Positions 1-12,200 of a stretch of DNA of 64,000 nucleotides are shown here, one piece after another. Under the pieces are notes generated by a model, which was not told the DNA's origin, did no database searches, and worked only from the letters and a program-made list of their open reading frames with translations. Within the stretch, counting starts at the first letter, position 1; each line of letters starts with the position of its first letter. The stretch covers positions 10,063,756 to 10,127,755 of the forward strand of contig OW388292.1 of the NCBI GenBank assembly GCA_936450465.1, given 5' to 3'. This stretch comes from Gibbula magus (taxonomy: Eukaryota; Mollusca; Gastropoda; Trochida; Trochidae). A program made the position numbers and the translations under genes.

Positions 1-621
1 GAATGGTTACATATTTAAGGAAAAGTTTTCTTGTAGCCTGATAGTCTAATAAAAATCCACAGTCTGGCATTCGACTGAAAAACATAATAATGATGCATGT
101 TCTTTGGTTCGACTGCGACTCAAGTTAAGTACTTAATAGTGTACCCAGATTCAATCAATCAATCCTCATCACAGGCCTATAGAACATATCACATATACAT
201 CTTCGATAATACTTTTACCCCGATGAAATAAAAACTGCAACAATTCATATTACATTTTTATTTAGACAATTTGATACTAAGAACATTTATTAATTGATGG
301 ACGTACAATAATAAAGTCTTTATACACTTTCACATGCTTCACAAACAAGGAGACAATAACATAATTTCATCTTCAATAACATTGTCATTAGAGCGTCTAC
401 AGAATCTTATCTGTTCTTTTGATATTAAAAACGTTTCCTTTTTATCCAACCAGTATGTAATACTGTCAAGATATATTTGCTTTCGTCTGTCTGTACGTCC
501 GTCCGTCCGTCCGTCCATCTGTTCGTAATCATTTCATTTCCAGAGTAGAACTTGAAAACCGTTCATGATATCTTTCTGAAAGTAATCATGCGTATAACGC
601 AAAAACTGATGTGGTGGTTGT
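1..621. other. No gene recognised
   Basis: AT-rich sequence with the CCGT tract as its only notable feature. Confidence 0.5.
488..518 (+). repeat. (CCGT)n short microsatellite
   Basis: GTCTGTACGTCCGTCCGTCC and following units. A related short tract occurs at 17855-17880 with similar flanks, so both may belong to one dispersed repeat. Confidence 0.7.
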
Positions 622-1279
622 TCATATTGTCAGATTTCTTAGTTTTAAAAACAAAAATCCCAATAAATTTGGACTTCGTTCAGTGATAGGTTCGTTTCCG
701 GAAGGAAGACGTTTGAACTGGTTATTTAAGAAGTGGGACCTACCGGCCTGAATTGTTAGAGCATCTTTTCGACACGAGACTAGTAAGTTACAGCCGAATT
801 TTGAAAGGGAAAAGGGACCGGATGCTTTCATGATGTTTATCATCTTAAAAACACGAACTACGTCATCTTCTGTGATGGCGATATCTTCTCCGGCTGGCAG
901 AGACTGATAGCTTGTCGTACATGTCAAACCGGCTGTAGAACTTCTTCAGGTCGTTAGCCAATGAAAGTTCGTCTTGAGCAGGAAGACTGGTCCGGTTCCT
1001 GTCATGTTTTTACACCCTGCCATGCTGCCTTTAATTTATTATTCCAATATTCTTTTTCTATCTTTTCTTCGTAGTCAATTTTGCACTTTTTTGTCAAATG
1101 TTTGATGTCTCTTTGAATGTGTTTCACCTGTATTCGGTTTCCAGAACAGTATGCACGTTTCATCTCATTTAGGAGCATCTTGCGTTCTTTGGTGATCCAT
1201 GGTTTGTTGTTAGGGACTATCTTTATAGTCTTATTTGGCATGGTGTTATCAACACAGAATGTTATGTAGTCATTAGAAA

Positions 1280-1800
1280 CATATCAGGGATTGTGTCTAT
1301 TGTTTCCTAGGTATCTTGTTTTCTCGTAATAACCCCTCATTATTATCTCAGTCGGTTTTGATTCCGGAAAATAACCCTGTATGAGTTTTTTTATTGTGAA
1401 AGTAAGTTTATACTTTTGAAAGTAAGACCTAAAAAGGGACTTAGAATTATTTGCAAGAGCATCAAAGCATTTTTTTCACAACCTGTTTCACAACAATTAG
1501 TATAGAAAAGTATACAAAGATAACTTTTTCAGAGTGTAGATGGCGGGAATCGAACTCGATACTCTTTGCTCTTTAAATCGGACGCTCTACCTCCACGCTA
1601 CCGGGGAAGCCGAAATAACTGTGTGGATTTCCTCTATTTACACTGTTCTATTTTTTTAATTAAATGTTAATTTTGACATTTGACGGTTGTGATTTTTAAA
1701 AACACTACCCCTCATTCTTCGCTTTCGGTCTTACTTCCCGCTCAGCTTTCTTACCTCGGGTTTTACAATCTCAAGCATAACCTCTGTATCGTGTTTTATC
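1280..1800 (-). mobile_element. Insertion in the LINE carrying a tRNA-like head, probably a SINE
   Basis: The LINE frame reads up to DELKDVIT near 1800 and resumes with DYITFC near 1280, so the intervening ~0.5 kb was inserted. It contains the tRNA-like block at 1541-1611. Exact borders and target duplication are unclear. Confidence 0.5.
1541..1611 (-). ncRNA. tRNA-like sequence (SINE head or tRNA pseudogene)
   Basis: The minus strand has an A-box-like GGTAGCGTGGAGGTAGAGC and a B-box GAGTTCGATTCCC at tRNA spacing. The acceptor and T-stem do not pair well, so it is not a functional tRNA gene. Its position inside the insertion suggests a tRNA-derived SINE promoter. Confidence 0.5.
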
Positions 1801-2340
1801 CTACACGTAATGACGTCTTTGAGTTCATCGATACTTTCAGTAGCCTCATGTAAAGTGTCCCACTGCGTGCAATCGAAGCAGCCCTTACGTTGATTGATGG
1901 AGTCCTCTGACCACACTTTCACAGTTTTCACGATTTGCTTTTGTGACTTAAGCTTCTGCTTGTATCGAGGGACAAGGTAAATAGCATTGTGATCTGATTG
2001 ACCAAGAGGTGGTTTTATGTAAGACTGGCATGCCTCCTTATGCGAGTAGCGCATGTGACGCTTGTTTCAAAACACAACCATTGAAATCTCCAAGAATAAG
2101 CTTGGATGCATGAGCTGACATGTTTTCAAGTTTATTGACATGTTCTGAAATAATGTCCGCTGCTTTTGTGTTGTTAGTTTTCGGGTGAATATAAACAACT
2201 GTCACAAACATTTGACCAAACTCTCTTCGTAAATAAAACGGCCTCACAGAAATAGACAGCAACTCAATATCTTCATAACATAATCTGTCTCTCACAACAT
2301 AATTATTACACCACTTTTCAGAAATTACATTTTGTACATG

Positions 2341-3128
2341 TAGATTTCTTATAACCCATCAACCATTGTTCATACCATGCTCAACTATTGTTTACGTTCA
2401 TTGTAGCATCATATCATTGCACATTTTCGGCAACCGGTACGGTAGGATGTCATACCTAATAAGGATCCAATTCATACATGTAATGTTTCCATACAACTAT
2501 AGTATTTTAATCCCCAGAACCATATAGTACGATCGAATTTATTTTAACATCAAATATTCTGGAAAATTACATTAAGCTTAAATCCTAAAGTAACTTTATA
2601 TCTGTCATCATGCTTATTTTGCATACACTGACCATGAAATATGATTAGTAAAGTATACACCTAAGTATCTATATGTAGTGATATCTCTATGCTGTTGCCT
2701 TTGTAATACCACCTTTTCTTTTTCGATAATTTCCTACATTTGTTTTACAAATGATTCCTTTCTATTTTATCCGTATTTCCAGTTACAGAGATTGTTACAG
2801 TGGTATTCTAATTCATTTATTTGTATTTGGAGACCGTGAATAGTATTTGAGATGAAATCAATCTCATATAGGCAAAAAAGCAAAAACATATCAGTATGCA
2901 GTTGAATACCATAGTTACAATTTAAATTATGGGAACAACAACAATTTGTTCAATCTGTACTGCTGGTTCAATCATACAAAAAGGAAACACGAAAGGATTT
3001 AGTACACAACCATGCCGATTTATGTCATTGACAGAAAAACCAGTGGATAGAACATCAGAACACTACACTTTTAAGGTAATGCGTTGGCAATGATTGTGAT
3101 TAATCTTTTTCTTTAACCATTTCCGCAG
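2341..3128. other. Upstream intron of the PTP gene, no exon recognised
   Basis: I searched this stretch for the PTP segment preceding exon a and found none. It is presumably intron. Confidence 0.5.
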
Positions 3129-3216
3129 ACCTTACTCCAGGACTTTCTGTATTCTTACGAGGAGTCACAGAAGAAGGAAAATAAAAGCAAAAACAGATTC
3201 AGAGGATTTTATCCAT
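3129..3216 (+). CDS. PTP exon a: start of D1, KNRF motif
   Basis: The 88-nt segment lies between TTCCGCAG and GTGAGT. It reads [17 protein letters not shown] and then KNRFRGFYP, the start of the phosphotyrosine-recognition region of PTP domains. It ends in phase 1, and the split codon completes to Tyr in the next exon, restoring the PYD motif. Whatever precedes it (juxtamembrane, membrane and extracellular exons) was not found in 2341-3128. Confidence 0.9.
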
Positions 3217-6200
3217 GTGAGTATTTATCTGGTCATTAAGTAAGTGCAGTGTAAACAATGAGATTATAATTAATAAATAATGATAACATGGAACTTTTCA
3301 ACCATGTATTGCATTGTTTAAAGCCAAACTGTTTTAAACTCGCAAACATGGTGTGCATCAATGTAACGTGTAACAGCTATTAGCTTCTTATAAGGAATTA
3401 AAAATAATGCTATGTGAATGAATTGTGAAGGTTGTAATACACTGTCAGTAATGGTTAAACCAGCTAAGTTGTAATGCACGAGAATTATTATTTCAGACGA
3501 CTACAACCGGGTTGTTCTTCGTGACTCTGAAGATGAAACTGACGGGGACTACATAAACGCAAGCTATATTGATGTGAGTAGGAGATCTTATAAAACATTG
3601 AATGTCGTTAAGTGCTCTGTGTAAAGGTAAACATTAGAAGGGCTATAGCCATGATCGTATTTTGTGTTATATAAAAGACCCCCTGTAAGAGATTGATTTC
3701 AAGCATGGACAATGATCTATACAAACAAAAGTACGAAGTCATCACTATTCCAGCGGCCACTATCAACATGACTACAAAATTCGTTGGTCGTCCAGGTATA
3801 TTATATTGCATATATAACCATAATTACTTCGAGAAAACACCCCAAACAGTTCAGCAGCAAAACTCCTAAAGTCTGATTGGCTTTACCAAAAGGCAAATTA
3901 AGAAAATCAACGAAAATATTATTTTCACAAAATTCCCGTTATTTAAATGCAACATACTGTGTATTGTCATTCATCAGACATAATGTACTGAAAAGAATGG
4001 GCGTTATGGTACTTCGTTTAATCTGTATAATTAAAACACCTGAGAATTCAACACTTACGTAATCGTAATTGTGGTTGTGAACCGGACAAATGGAAATCTA
4101 TTATCTTCATAATACGTCTATTTTACACTTTACTGTGTCCTCACCATCCCCATTCTTAGGTTTCTTTCTACTGATTATCTTATTTATTCATTGTTTCTGT
4201 ATCGATTGCTATTCAGGGTTACAAGGCTGACAAACGTTTCATTGCTGCCCAAGGTAACAGTATTTTTTCTGTACTTTAAAATTGTATCTTTTTGATTATA
4301 ATAAACATAATAATTTATACTTACCTGTTGAAGTTTCGTCTGTGCTAAGGGTTGGATATTTAGCGTTCCAGACGAGGCAAGGCATAGTAGGTCCAGTCAA
4401 CAGACTTAATTTAATAATAGCTTAATTTATATTAATCATGCACAGATTATTCACATAGCAGCCATGAACAGTAAAGCTTAAGCTAAAGGAATTTTTGGAC
4501 ATTCTCGTTTATAGGTCCATACAAGACGGAATTGTTTGAAGATTTTTGGCGAATGATATGGCAGGAAGGATGTACAGCCATTGTCATGGTAACCAGCTTG
4601 GTTGAAGACGGGAAGGTAGGATGGATTGTTGAAGTTGAATACCGCTAATTATCACTTCCTTGAAACAGTTAGCATATGAAGCACAATGTTCTTTAAAATA
4701 ATGATTGCTCCCGAAAATTAATATACATTTTGATTTTCTATCACTATTTACTTTTTTAAGATAGGAACACCGAATGTTATTTAACCATGATGAAGATGGA
4801 ACGCCTAGTATTATCTAGTAGCTGCCAAGATGTAATCGTGATTTTGTTTCATTTGCCAACCTACGCCTGTTGGCTTGATAAAGTAACACTGTCTTTCTAC
4901 CATGTTTGCCAAATGTAAATCGTGGTATACCAATATAACCATATAATTCATCACGTAATTAATAACTCTTCATCAACAATATGACAATAGGAACCCTTGA
5001 ATATTATCTAATCATAATGAAATAATAACTTTTCACATTATTAGTGTACTCAATGTGCCAAACTGATGCGCAGTGATGCTTAAAGTGCTAGTACTGATAT
5101 GGAAAATAGTTCTGATTCACATACACATGTCTGATTATTTACGTACATATGTACATGTTGTTGTATGTATTTTATTTAAATCTTTATTTCGAAAATACAA
5201 ACAGTCACACAAACAGAAAATTACAAGATGATTCAAATAGTGATAAGAGGATGACGGGGGATGACGGGGTCCCTCTTACTCATTTACGTCGTCATGAACC
5301 CATCATGATACCTCATGGTCATTGGAATATAGGTATCGTGGTTCTCTCAGTTGAGTGTGTGATATTGGTGTATGTTAGTGGGGCCCTTGAGTTGCCGGAC
5401 CAACTCCCAGAAGAAAATGTTTAGGTACCAGTTCATTTGTGATATGATGTTGCTCAAGACCCCATATGTGCCCAATGAATTATCAGGACTAATAGTGCAT
5501 TACTTTACCCTTGAGGGTCATGTTGATCTGTTTACACCCAGGAATAGCTTGATCTCGTGGTCTAGAAATCACCATATACCAACTCAGAAATGAAAAGCGA
5601 AATACAATGTTTCATCATAATTTGAAAACATTCATTGCCTTGATACTTCACATGGGTCCCTACAACCAGTCTACATTGTCCCATGGATCACTATTTGATC
5701 AACGATATTAGGTACAGGTCGTCATTTGTTTTTTGTTGTCATGACTCGAAATGGTTTCCAGGTCTTCGTTTCTAGCTCTTGGCTGACTTTAACTCTACTA
5801 CAATGCCTGTCCAAAGTACGCTCTGTTATTGAGGAGTTCATTGATGTCACCTTCTATGTTAGAATATCGTCTCTATGGCACACTTTCGAGGCAGGGTTTT
5901 ATTCCACCAGTACATGAGGGACAAGCGTAACAATTATTGAATCGTGTCCTAACAACAATCCCCGCCAGACTATGACAGTTAATAACTCAAAGCGCTTAAA
6001 ACTTCATTACAGATGAAATGTCTCCAATACTGGCCTGAGAAAGGAACTGAGAACTATGGAAGATTAACAGTTACAACAGAGTCGAGAATCCAACTGGCAG
6101 ATTACACCATTACCAATCTGGTAGTGCAACACTGTCAGGTTAGTTTAAAGAAACGCGATACAATGATAGTTATTTATTATTTTCAATATATCTCTTTATA

Positions 6201-9200
6201 TATATTTCTTTTGAGATAAGTAGTTAATTTGAAAGTGCTACAACATGTTAATACAAAGTTATATAAAGTTCGTATAATAAAACGAAATGCAGTTCAAATG
6301 AGGAAAAGTAATAACACTATTCTTATATTTTACATAATTTATGTATCAATTAAGGGGGTCACCATATAGTCTTGTAAGTGTAAATGTATTTGGATGAAAT
6401 AGCATTAATCCACTTATGACTAGCCTGAACATATTTCATAAGTATAACGAAATCTGTACTCTTTGTTGTCATGTTCAATTCATAATTATGATTTTTAGAT
6501 AGATAGATTTGTCAAATGAGAATTATAACTGCACAGAAATGTTCTAGATTTGGTTACACAGTTATGAACTATAATTCTAATTAAAGGAGATGTCACAATT
6601 TGACAGATCTTGTGTTAGGTCCCAATAGTATTTGTCAGAATTGGTTTGTTTTCCTTTCTATATGTCTTCTCATGAGTTCTCTCTGAACAACATTTCCAGC
6701 ACTCCAAGAAGAGACACATCAAGCACTTCTACTACACCAGCTGGTCGGACCATGATGTCCCGGATATTTCTGGTCTTCTCACCTTCATGAGGAGGGTGCA
6801 AAACGTTACCAAGGGACAGCAACATCCAATCGTCGTTCACTGCAGGTGATGTGCTTTCACCACCATTATTTGTTCACTGATTGTCGTAGATATTAATGCT
6901 GTTATTGCCCGACATATAGTTTTCTGACAGTTCATGATATCATCATAGCTGATTATTTCTCTCTAACATTTTATCTCATCTACATATATGTAGCAAATGA
7001 GTTTTGTCTCCAGTGCTGGTATATATACACTACAGCTGCATACCAGAAATTCGTTCACCTACATGTGTATCTTAGTGCAAATATCATGTAAATTGACGTT
7101 CAATGTAACGCCAATAACATTCAATCACATACAAAGAATCATCATTTATCCATGAGTAAACTAATCATTCTCAAACGTATCCTGTGATCGTCACGTCAAC
7201 GATACATGATTATGAAAATTGGAATAAAGAAAAAGACAGAAGGGGTTACATTTTGAAAAATATAATTTAATTAATTTTCTAATTTCTACGGAAGCGCTGA
7301 AGGGACATTGTAAAATAATATTTATCTCGAGCGCACGACTTAAAATCACGTGCGCTCGACTTACTAACGCGTGCTCACGACTTAGTATCTCGTGCTCACG
7401 ACTTAGTATCTCGTGCTCACGACTTAGTATCTCGTGCTCACGACTTAGTATCTCGTGCTCACGACTTAGTATCTCGTGCTCACGACTTAGTATCTCGTGC
7501 TCACGACTTAGTATCTCGTGCTCACGACTTAGTATCTCGTGCTCACGGCTTAGTATCTCGTGCTCACGACTTAGTATCTCGTGCGCACGACTTAGTATCT
7601 CGTGCGCACGACTTACTAACGCGTGCGCACGACTTAGTATATCGTGCGCACAGCATGCGCGTGGCATCTTAAAGGTCGACTGTAATGCCCAATAGTCACT
7701 TACGGGATTTACTGTTTCTAGTACACAGTTACACTCTCATTATATGTATTTTTTGGATACAACCTGATAATATATGAAATATGTGATCATTAAACTTACA
7801 GGTGATCTTAACATTGTTAATAATAGAGCATTCGTTTATTGACACGAAAGATAGATAAAGCCAATAGACAATATGCACTTTAATTTGATTATAAAGAAAG
7901 TGTATTCATATTCAAGGCCTAATAGCCAAAAGTACAATAATACAATTTTCAGTGCACATGGACATCGAAGACTCGAAGTGACTTTTTACATAGGTAGATT
8001 ACGCTTAAAAAATAATGCGAGATTTTTTAAGCAATCAATATTATTGGAAGTTATAAACAACTTAAACTTTTCATGTGATGAATGTGTATAATAGTATCTA
8101 GGTAACAATAATTTCCTACTTTCGTCATGATATGGGCAGACTAATAAAAAGTGTTATTCATCTTCAATGACGTCATTATCACATTTCGTACATTTCAGTA
8201 GATCAGTATTTACATTTGTATCGTATCGATACAGTTTGATATTAAGTTTATGGCTCATGCATCTTAATTTACATACGGTACGTACAAGGTCTTTATTCGG
8301 AATACGTTTCAAAATGTAAAGCTCTGGTTCCAGAATATTCTTGAAGTGAAATACGTTTGAATATACGATGATAAATTGAATTTGCTTTGCCATATTTGAT
8401 ACTGAATATATTTACATCGTTGTTTAAGACATTGCATAAAACATTCCATGTCACCACAGTCTTTGGAGATCCACACATATGAAAAACCAGTGTCCATCAA
8501 TAAAGTACGAACATGTGACACCCAACTGACACCACCATGGTCATCATATGACTGGATGATGATTTATTTCCATATGTAGTAGCATTGTCCAATATGTAAT
8601 ACATCTATGAAAATAATGAATGAATACATAGTCTCGACCTTCCAACTTCAACATGTATAGCCGAGTTTGACACAAATTTACTGACTCCAAGTTATTTCTT
8701 AATGCAATTCTTTTATTTCGGTTTGTATGCCATCGGCAGATGTACAATGCACATAAACAATGCAATATTGTAGAGTAGACAAACAAATTTGCAATAAATT
8801 CATTATGATGAAAAACATGTTTTCTTTGAGCAAGCGCTTCTCGTATGTAATTAGAACAATTTACAAGAATGTGTCTACAATTACTATTTAATATATTATG
8901 ATATTTAGCAATCAAATTTGCCTGACAATTCACAGGGATATATCTATCTCGTGTTACATTAAAAATGTAACATAAAATGTACAGCATTTACAGTCACACC
9001 AGGTTCACACATTTTACAAGTCATATCTACATTCGCACCTCTTATATTTCAACGCAATGGGGGCGAAGTTAACCGCCGTAGACAAATATTGATTTATCCT
9101 ACCAAATATACGCTGTTTATTACAATCAATATTTATGTTGTTATTCATAGAGAATCTGGTTCAGTAAACAAGCAAAATATTGCTTATGTTAATACCTCAC

Positions 9201-12200
9201 CAGTACATAATATAACAACAAAAACACAAGAACTGGACATAAACATGAAAAACTGAAGCATAATGATATCATGCGTACATGATTGTCGCTTATGATTAAT
9301 TTTTTGCAGTTCCACTTCATTAATGATACTGCTACGTTGATCATTAGTGATGGAAAGTAATTAAGATACTTTACTTAAGATAATTCATCAAAGCGGTTTG
9401 TTTTAATGATGTATTGATGCGATTGTGTTTGTATTGACATTATCACTAGTTTGCAGATAATAAATACTGCTAGTTTCGTATACTGACATTGATAGTTTCG
9501 TACTGCAATCTATCACCATGACATGGTCTCCAAAACGAATATTCAAAGTTCAAATATCACTTCATGATATTTTTTTGTGTCCTTCTACGAATTCACGAGT
9601 CCTATGAATTCCCGGGTCCTACGAACTGGTCTGGCCTACGAAAACACCGCATCCCGTAATCAACATACATATTTAATCTACCACAACCTGCTATAAAACT
9701 CCATTACTTGAAACCTGTTTTCCGACACAAAGAACATACTTACAAAAGTTAAAAAAAGAACTATGAACTTTTTCATATTTCTGGTCCTTATAAAAGTATT
9801 GGGGCTATTTTGGTACCAAACCTCGGGGTAATATGGGATTGAAAGGTACTTGTGAATGAGTTGAAAAAAGGGAAAGCAGGGCTTTTGAGCTTGAATAGCT
9901 AATGCTTCGCATGCCTTTGACCATGCAAGTTTTGAGAAGATTATACTTAAATATTTATAATGTAATACAACATTGACTGTTTCTCCACTGTACCCCTTAC
10001 CGTACCCCATTTATCACAATACGGCTTTAGCAAATCAAGCTTCTTATGCAGACCAATAACAGTGTCATCTAGTAACGTTACATCATCAAACAGAAGCAAT
10101 AGAATATATTCTGTTCAATAAAAAAATACCTCTTAACCCAAGAGTCTTAAAGTCGTCAACTAATTCATTAATATAAAAGATAAATAGAACGGAATGCAGC
10201 CCTGGCGAACACCTGTCGACATTTCAAATAATTCCGTTTTAATGTTACCGACTCTAACACAAGCAGAAACTTGTAATTAAAAAGCAGTAAATAAGTTATT
10301 TATGGGGCAATTTCAGGAATTTAGAGTGTCAAATTCAAATCTTCTTTTAATGAATCCCGAAAGTGACTATAGGGCATTGAAGTCGACCTTAAAGATGTCA
10401 TGCTGTGCCAGTCTTATTAAAATAGAAAATTTTCGGAGAAATAAAGTTGCAAAATAGTAAATTTATCGGGATACGAACTCATATTGTTCGGAGGAATTAT
10501 ATATCAGATTTAATTCCTCGGAACAGGGTCGATTTTAATCAGACTGCATGTTGTGCGTTCTTAATACTAAGTTGTGCGCACGAGATATTAAGTCGTGCGC
10601 TCGCGATACTTAAGTCGTGTGCTCGAGATACTAAGTCGTGCGCACGTGATACTTAGTCGTGCGCATGCGTTAGTAAGTCGAGCGCACGCGATATTAAGTC
10701 GTGAGCACGAGATATTAAGTCGTGCGCTCGAGATACTAAGTCGTGAGCACGAGATATTAAGTCGTGCGCTCGAGATACTAAGTCGTGAGCACGAGATATT
10801 AAGTCGTGCGTTCGAGATACTAAGTCGTGCGCACGGGTCGTGGTATGGGTCAGACGGGTAGATGTACGTACATTGCTGTGGACTCCTGAGTAATTAATTA
10901 TTTTCTCCTCCAACCACAGTGCTGGTATATGTCGAACAGGCACGTGCATTGCTGTGACTCTTCATTAATTAATTATTTTCTCCTCGAACCACAGTGCTGG
11001 TATAGGTCGGACATGCTGTGACTCTTGATTAATTAATTATTTTCTCTTCCAACCCCAGTGCTGGTATAGGTCGGACAGGCACGTAGATTGCTGTGGACTC
11101 CTGATTAATTAATTCATGTATAAACATATCGGTATACAAATGGAGTATTAATATCATTATTATTATTTTCTCCTCCAACCACAGTGCTGGTATAGGTCGG
11201 ACAGGCAAGTACATCGCTGTGGACTTTTGATTAATTAATTATTTTCTCCTCCAACCACAGTGCTGGTATAGGTCGGACAGACACGTTCATTGATGTGACT
11301 CTTGATTAATTATTTATTTTCTCCTTCAACCACAGTGCTGGTATAGGTCGGACAGGCAAGTACATCGCTGTGGACTTTTGATTAATTAATTATTTTCTCC
11401 TCCAACCACAGTGCTGGTATAGGTCGGACAGACACGTACATTGCTGTGGACTCCTGATTAATTAATTCACGTATAAACATATCGGTATACAAATGGAGTA
11501 TTAATTAATATCATTATTATTATTTTCTCCTCCAACCACAATGCTGGTATAGGTCGGACAGACACGTACATTGATGTGACTCTTGATTAATTATTTATTT
11601 TCTCCTTCAACCACAGTGCTGGTATAGGTCGGACAGGCAAGTACATCGCTGTGGACTTTTGATTAATTAATTATTTTCTCCTTCAACCGCAGTGCTGGTA
11701 TAGGTCGGACAGACACGTACATTGATGTGACTCTTGATTAATTATTTATTTTCTCCTTCAACCCCAGTGCTGGTATAGGTCGGACAGGCACGTACATTGC
11801 TGTGACTCTTGATTAATTAATTATTTTCTCCTTCAACCACAGTGCTGGTATAGGTCGGACAGACACGTACATTGATGTGACTCTTGATTAATTATTTATT
11901 TTCTCCTCCAACCACAGTGCTGGTATAGGTCGGACAGACACGTACATTGATGTGACTCTTGATTAATTATTTATTTTCTCCTTCAACCACAGTGCTGGTA
12001 TAGGTCGGACAGGCACTTACATCGCTGTGGACTTTTGATTAATTAATTATTTTCTCCTCCAACCACAGTGCTGGTATAGGTCGGACAGACACGTACATTG
12101 ATGTGACTCTTGATTAATTATTTATTTTCTCCTTCAACCACAGTGCTGGTATAGGTCGGACAGGCACTTACATCGCTGTGGACTTTTGATTAATTAATTA

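Larger units (their letters stand above)
622..2340 (-). pseudogene. Decayed non-LTR retrotransposon: endonuclease, linker and start of RT
   Basis: On the minus strand: endonuclease sequence with ILGDFNGC (2038-2295), PPLGQSDHNAIYL (1731-2054), the linker NNKPWIT (1002-1241) and an RT start VFKMINIMKASGP (622-927). The order and motifs fit an L2/CR1-like LINE open reading frame. It is frameshifted, has stops, is interrupted by about 0.5 kb (roughly 1280-1800) and ends before the RT catalytic core. Confidence 0.82.
7320..10838. mobile_element. 3.5-kb element with long inverted ends built of 21-bp tandem repeats
   Basis: The left end (7320-7660) holds a tandem 21-bp unit, GCTCACGACTTAGTATCTCGT and variants. 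The right end (10565-10838) holds the same unit in the opposite orientation. Just inside, 7668-7720 (AAAGGTCGACTGTAATGCCC) is matched in inverse by 10340-10400, with a few differences. These are terminal inverted repeats of about 400-500 bp, the right one carrying an extra ~150 bp at 10410-10560. No transposase was recognised inside; the interior is a decayed LINE. It is either a non-autonomous DNA element or a foldback element. Target duplications were not found. Confidence 0.7.

Noticed and set aside
5220..5930. Less AT-rich block in intron d-e, suspected retroelement
   Set aside because: Neither strand gave a recognisable motif. Left unassigned.
7191..7667. 158-codon open frame of HEILSRE repeats
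   Set aside because: It is the 21-bp tandem array read through. Unit length divisible by three keeps frames open.
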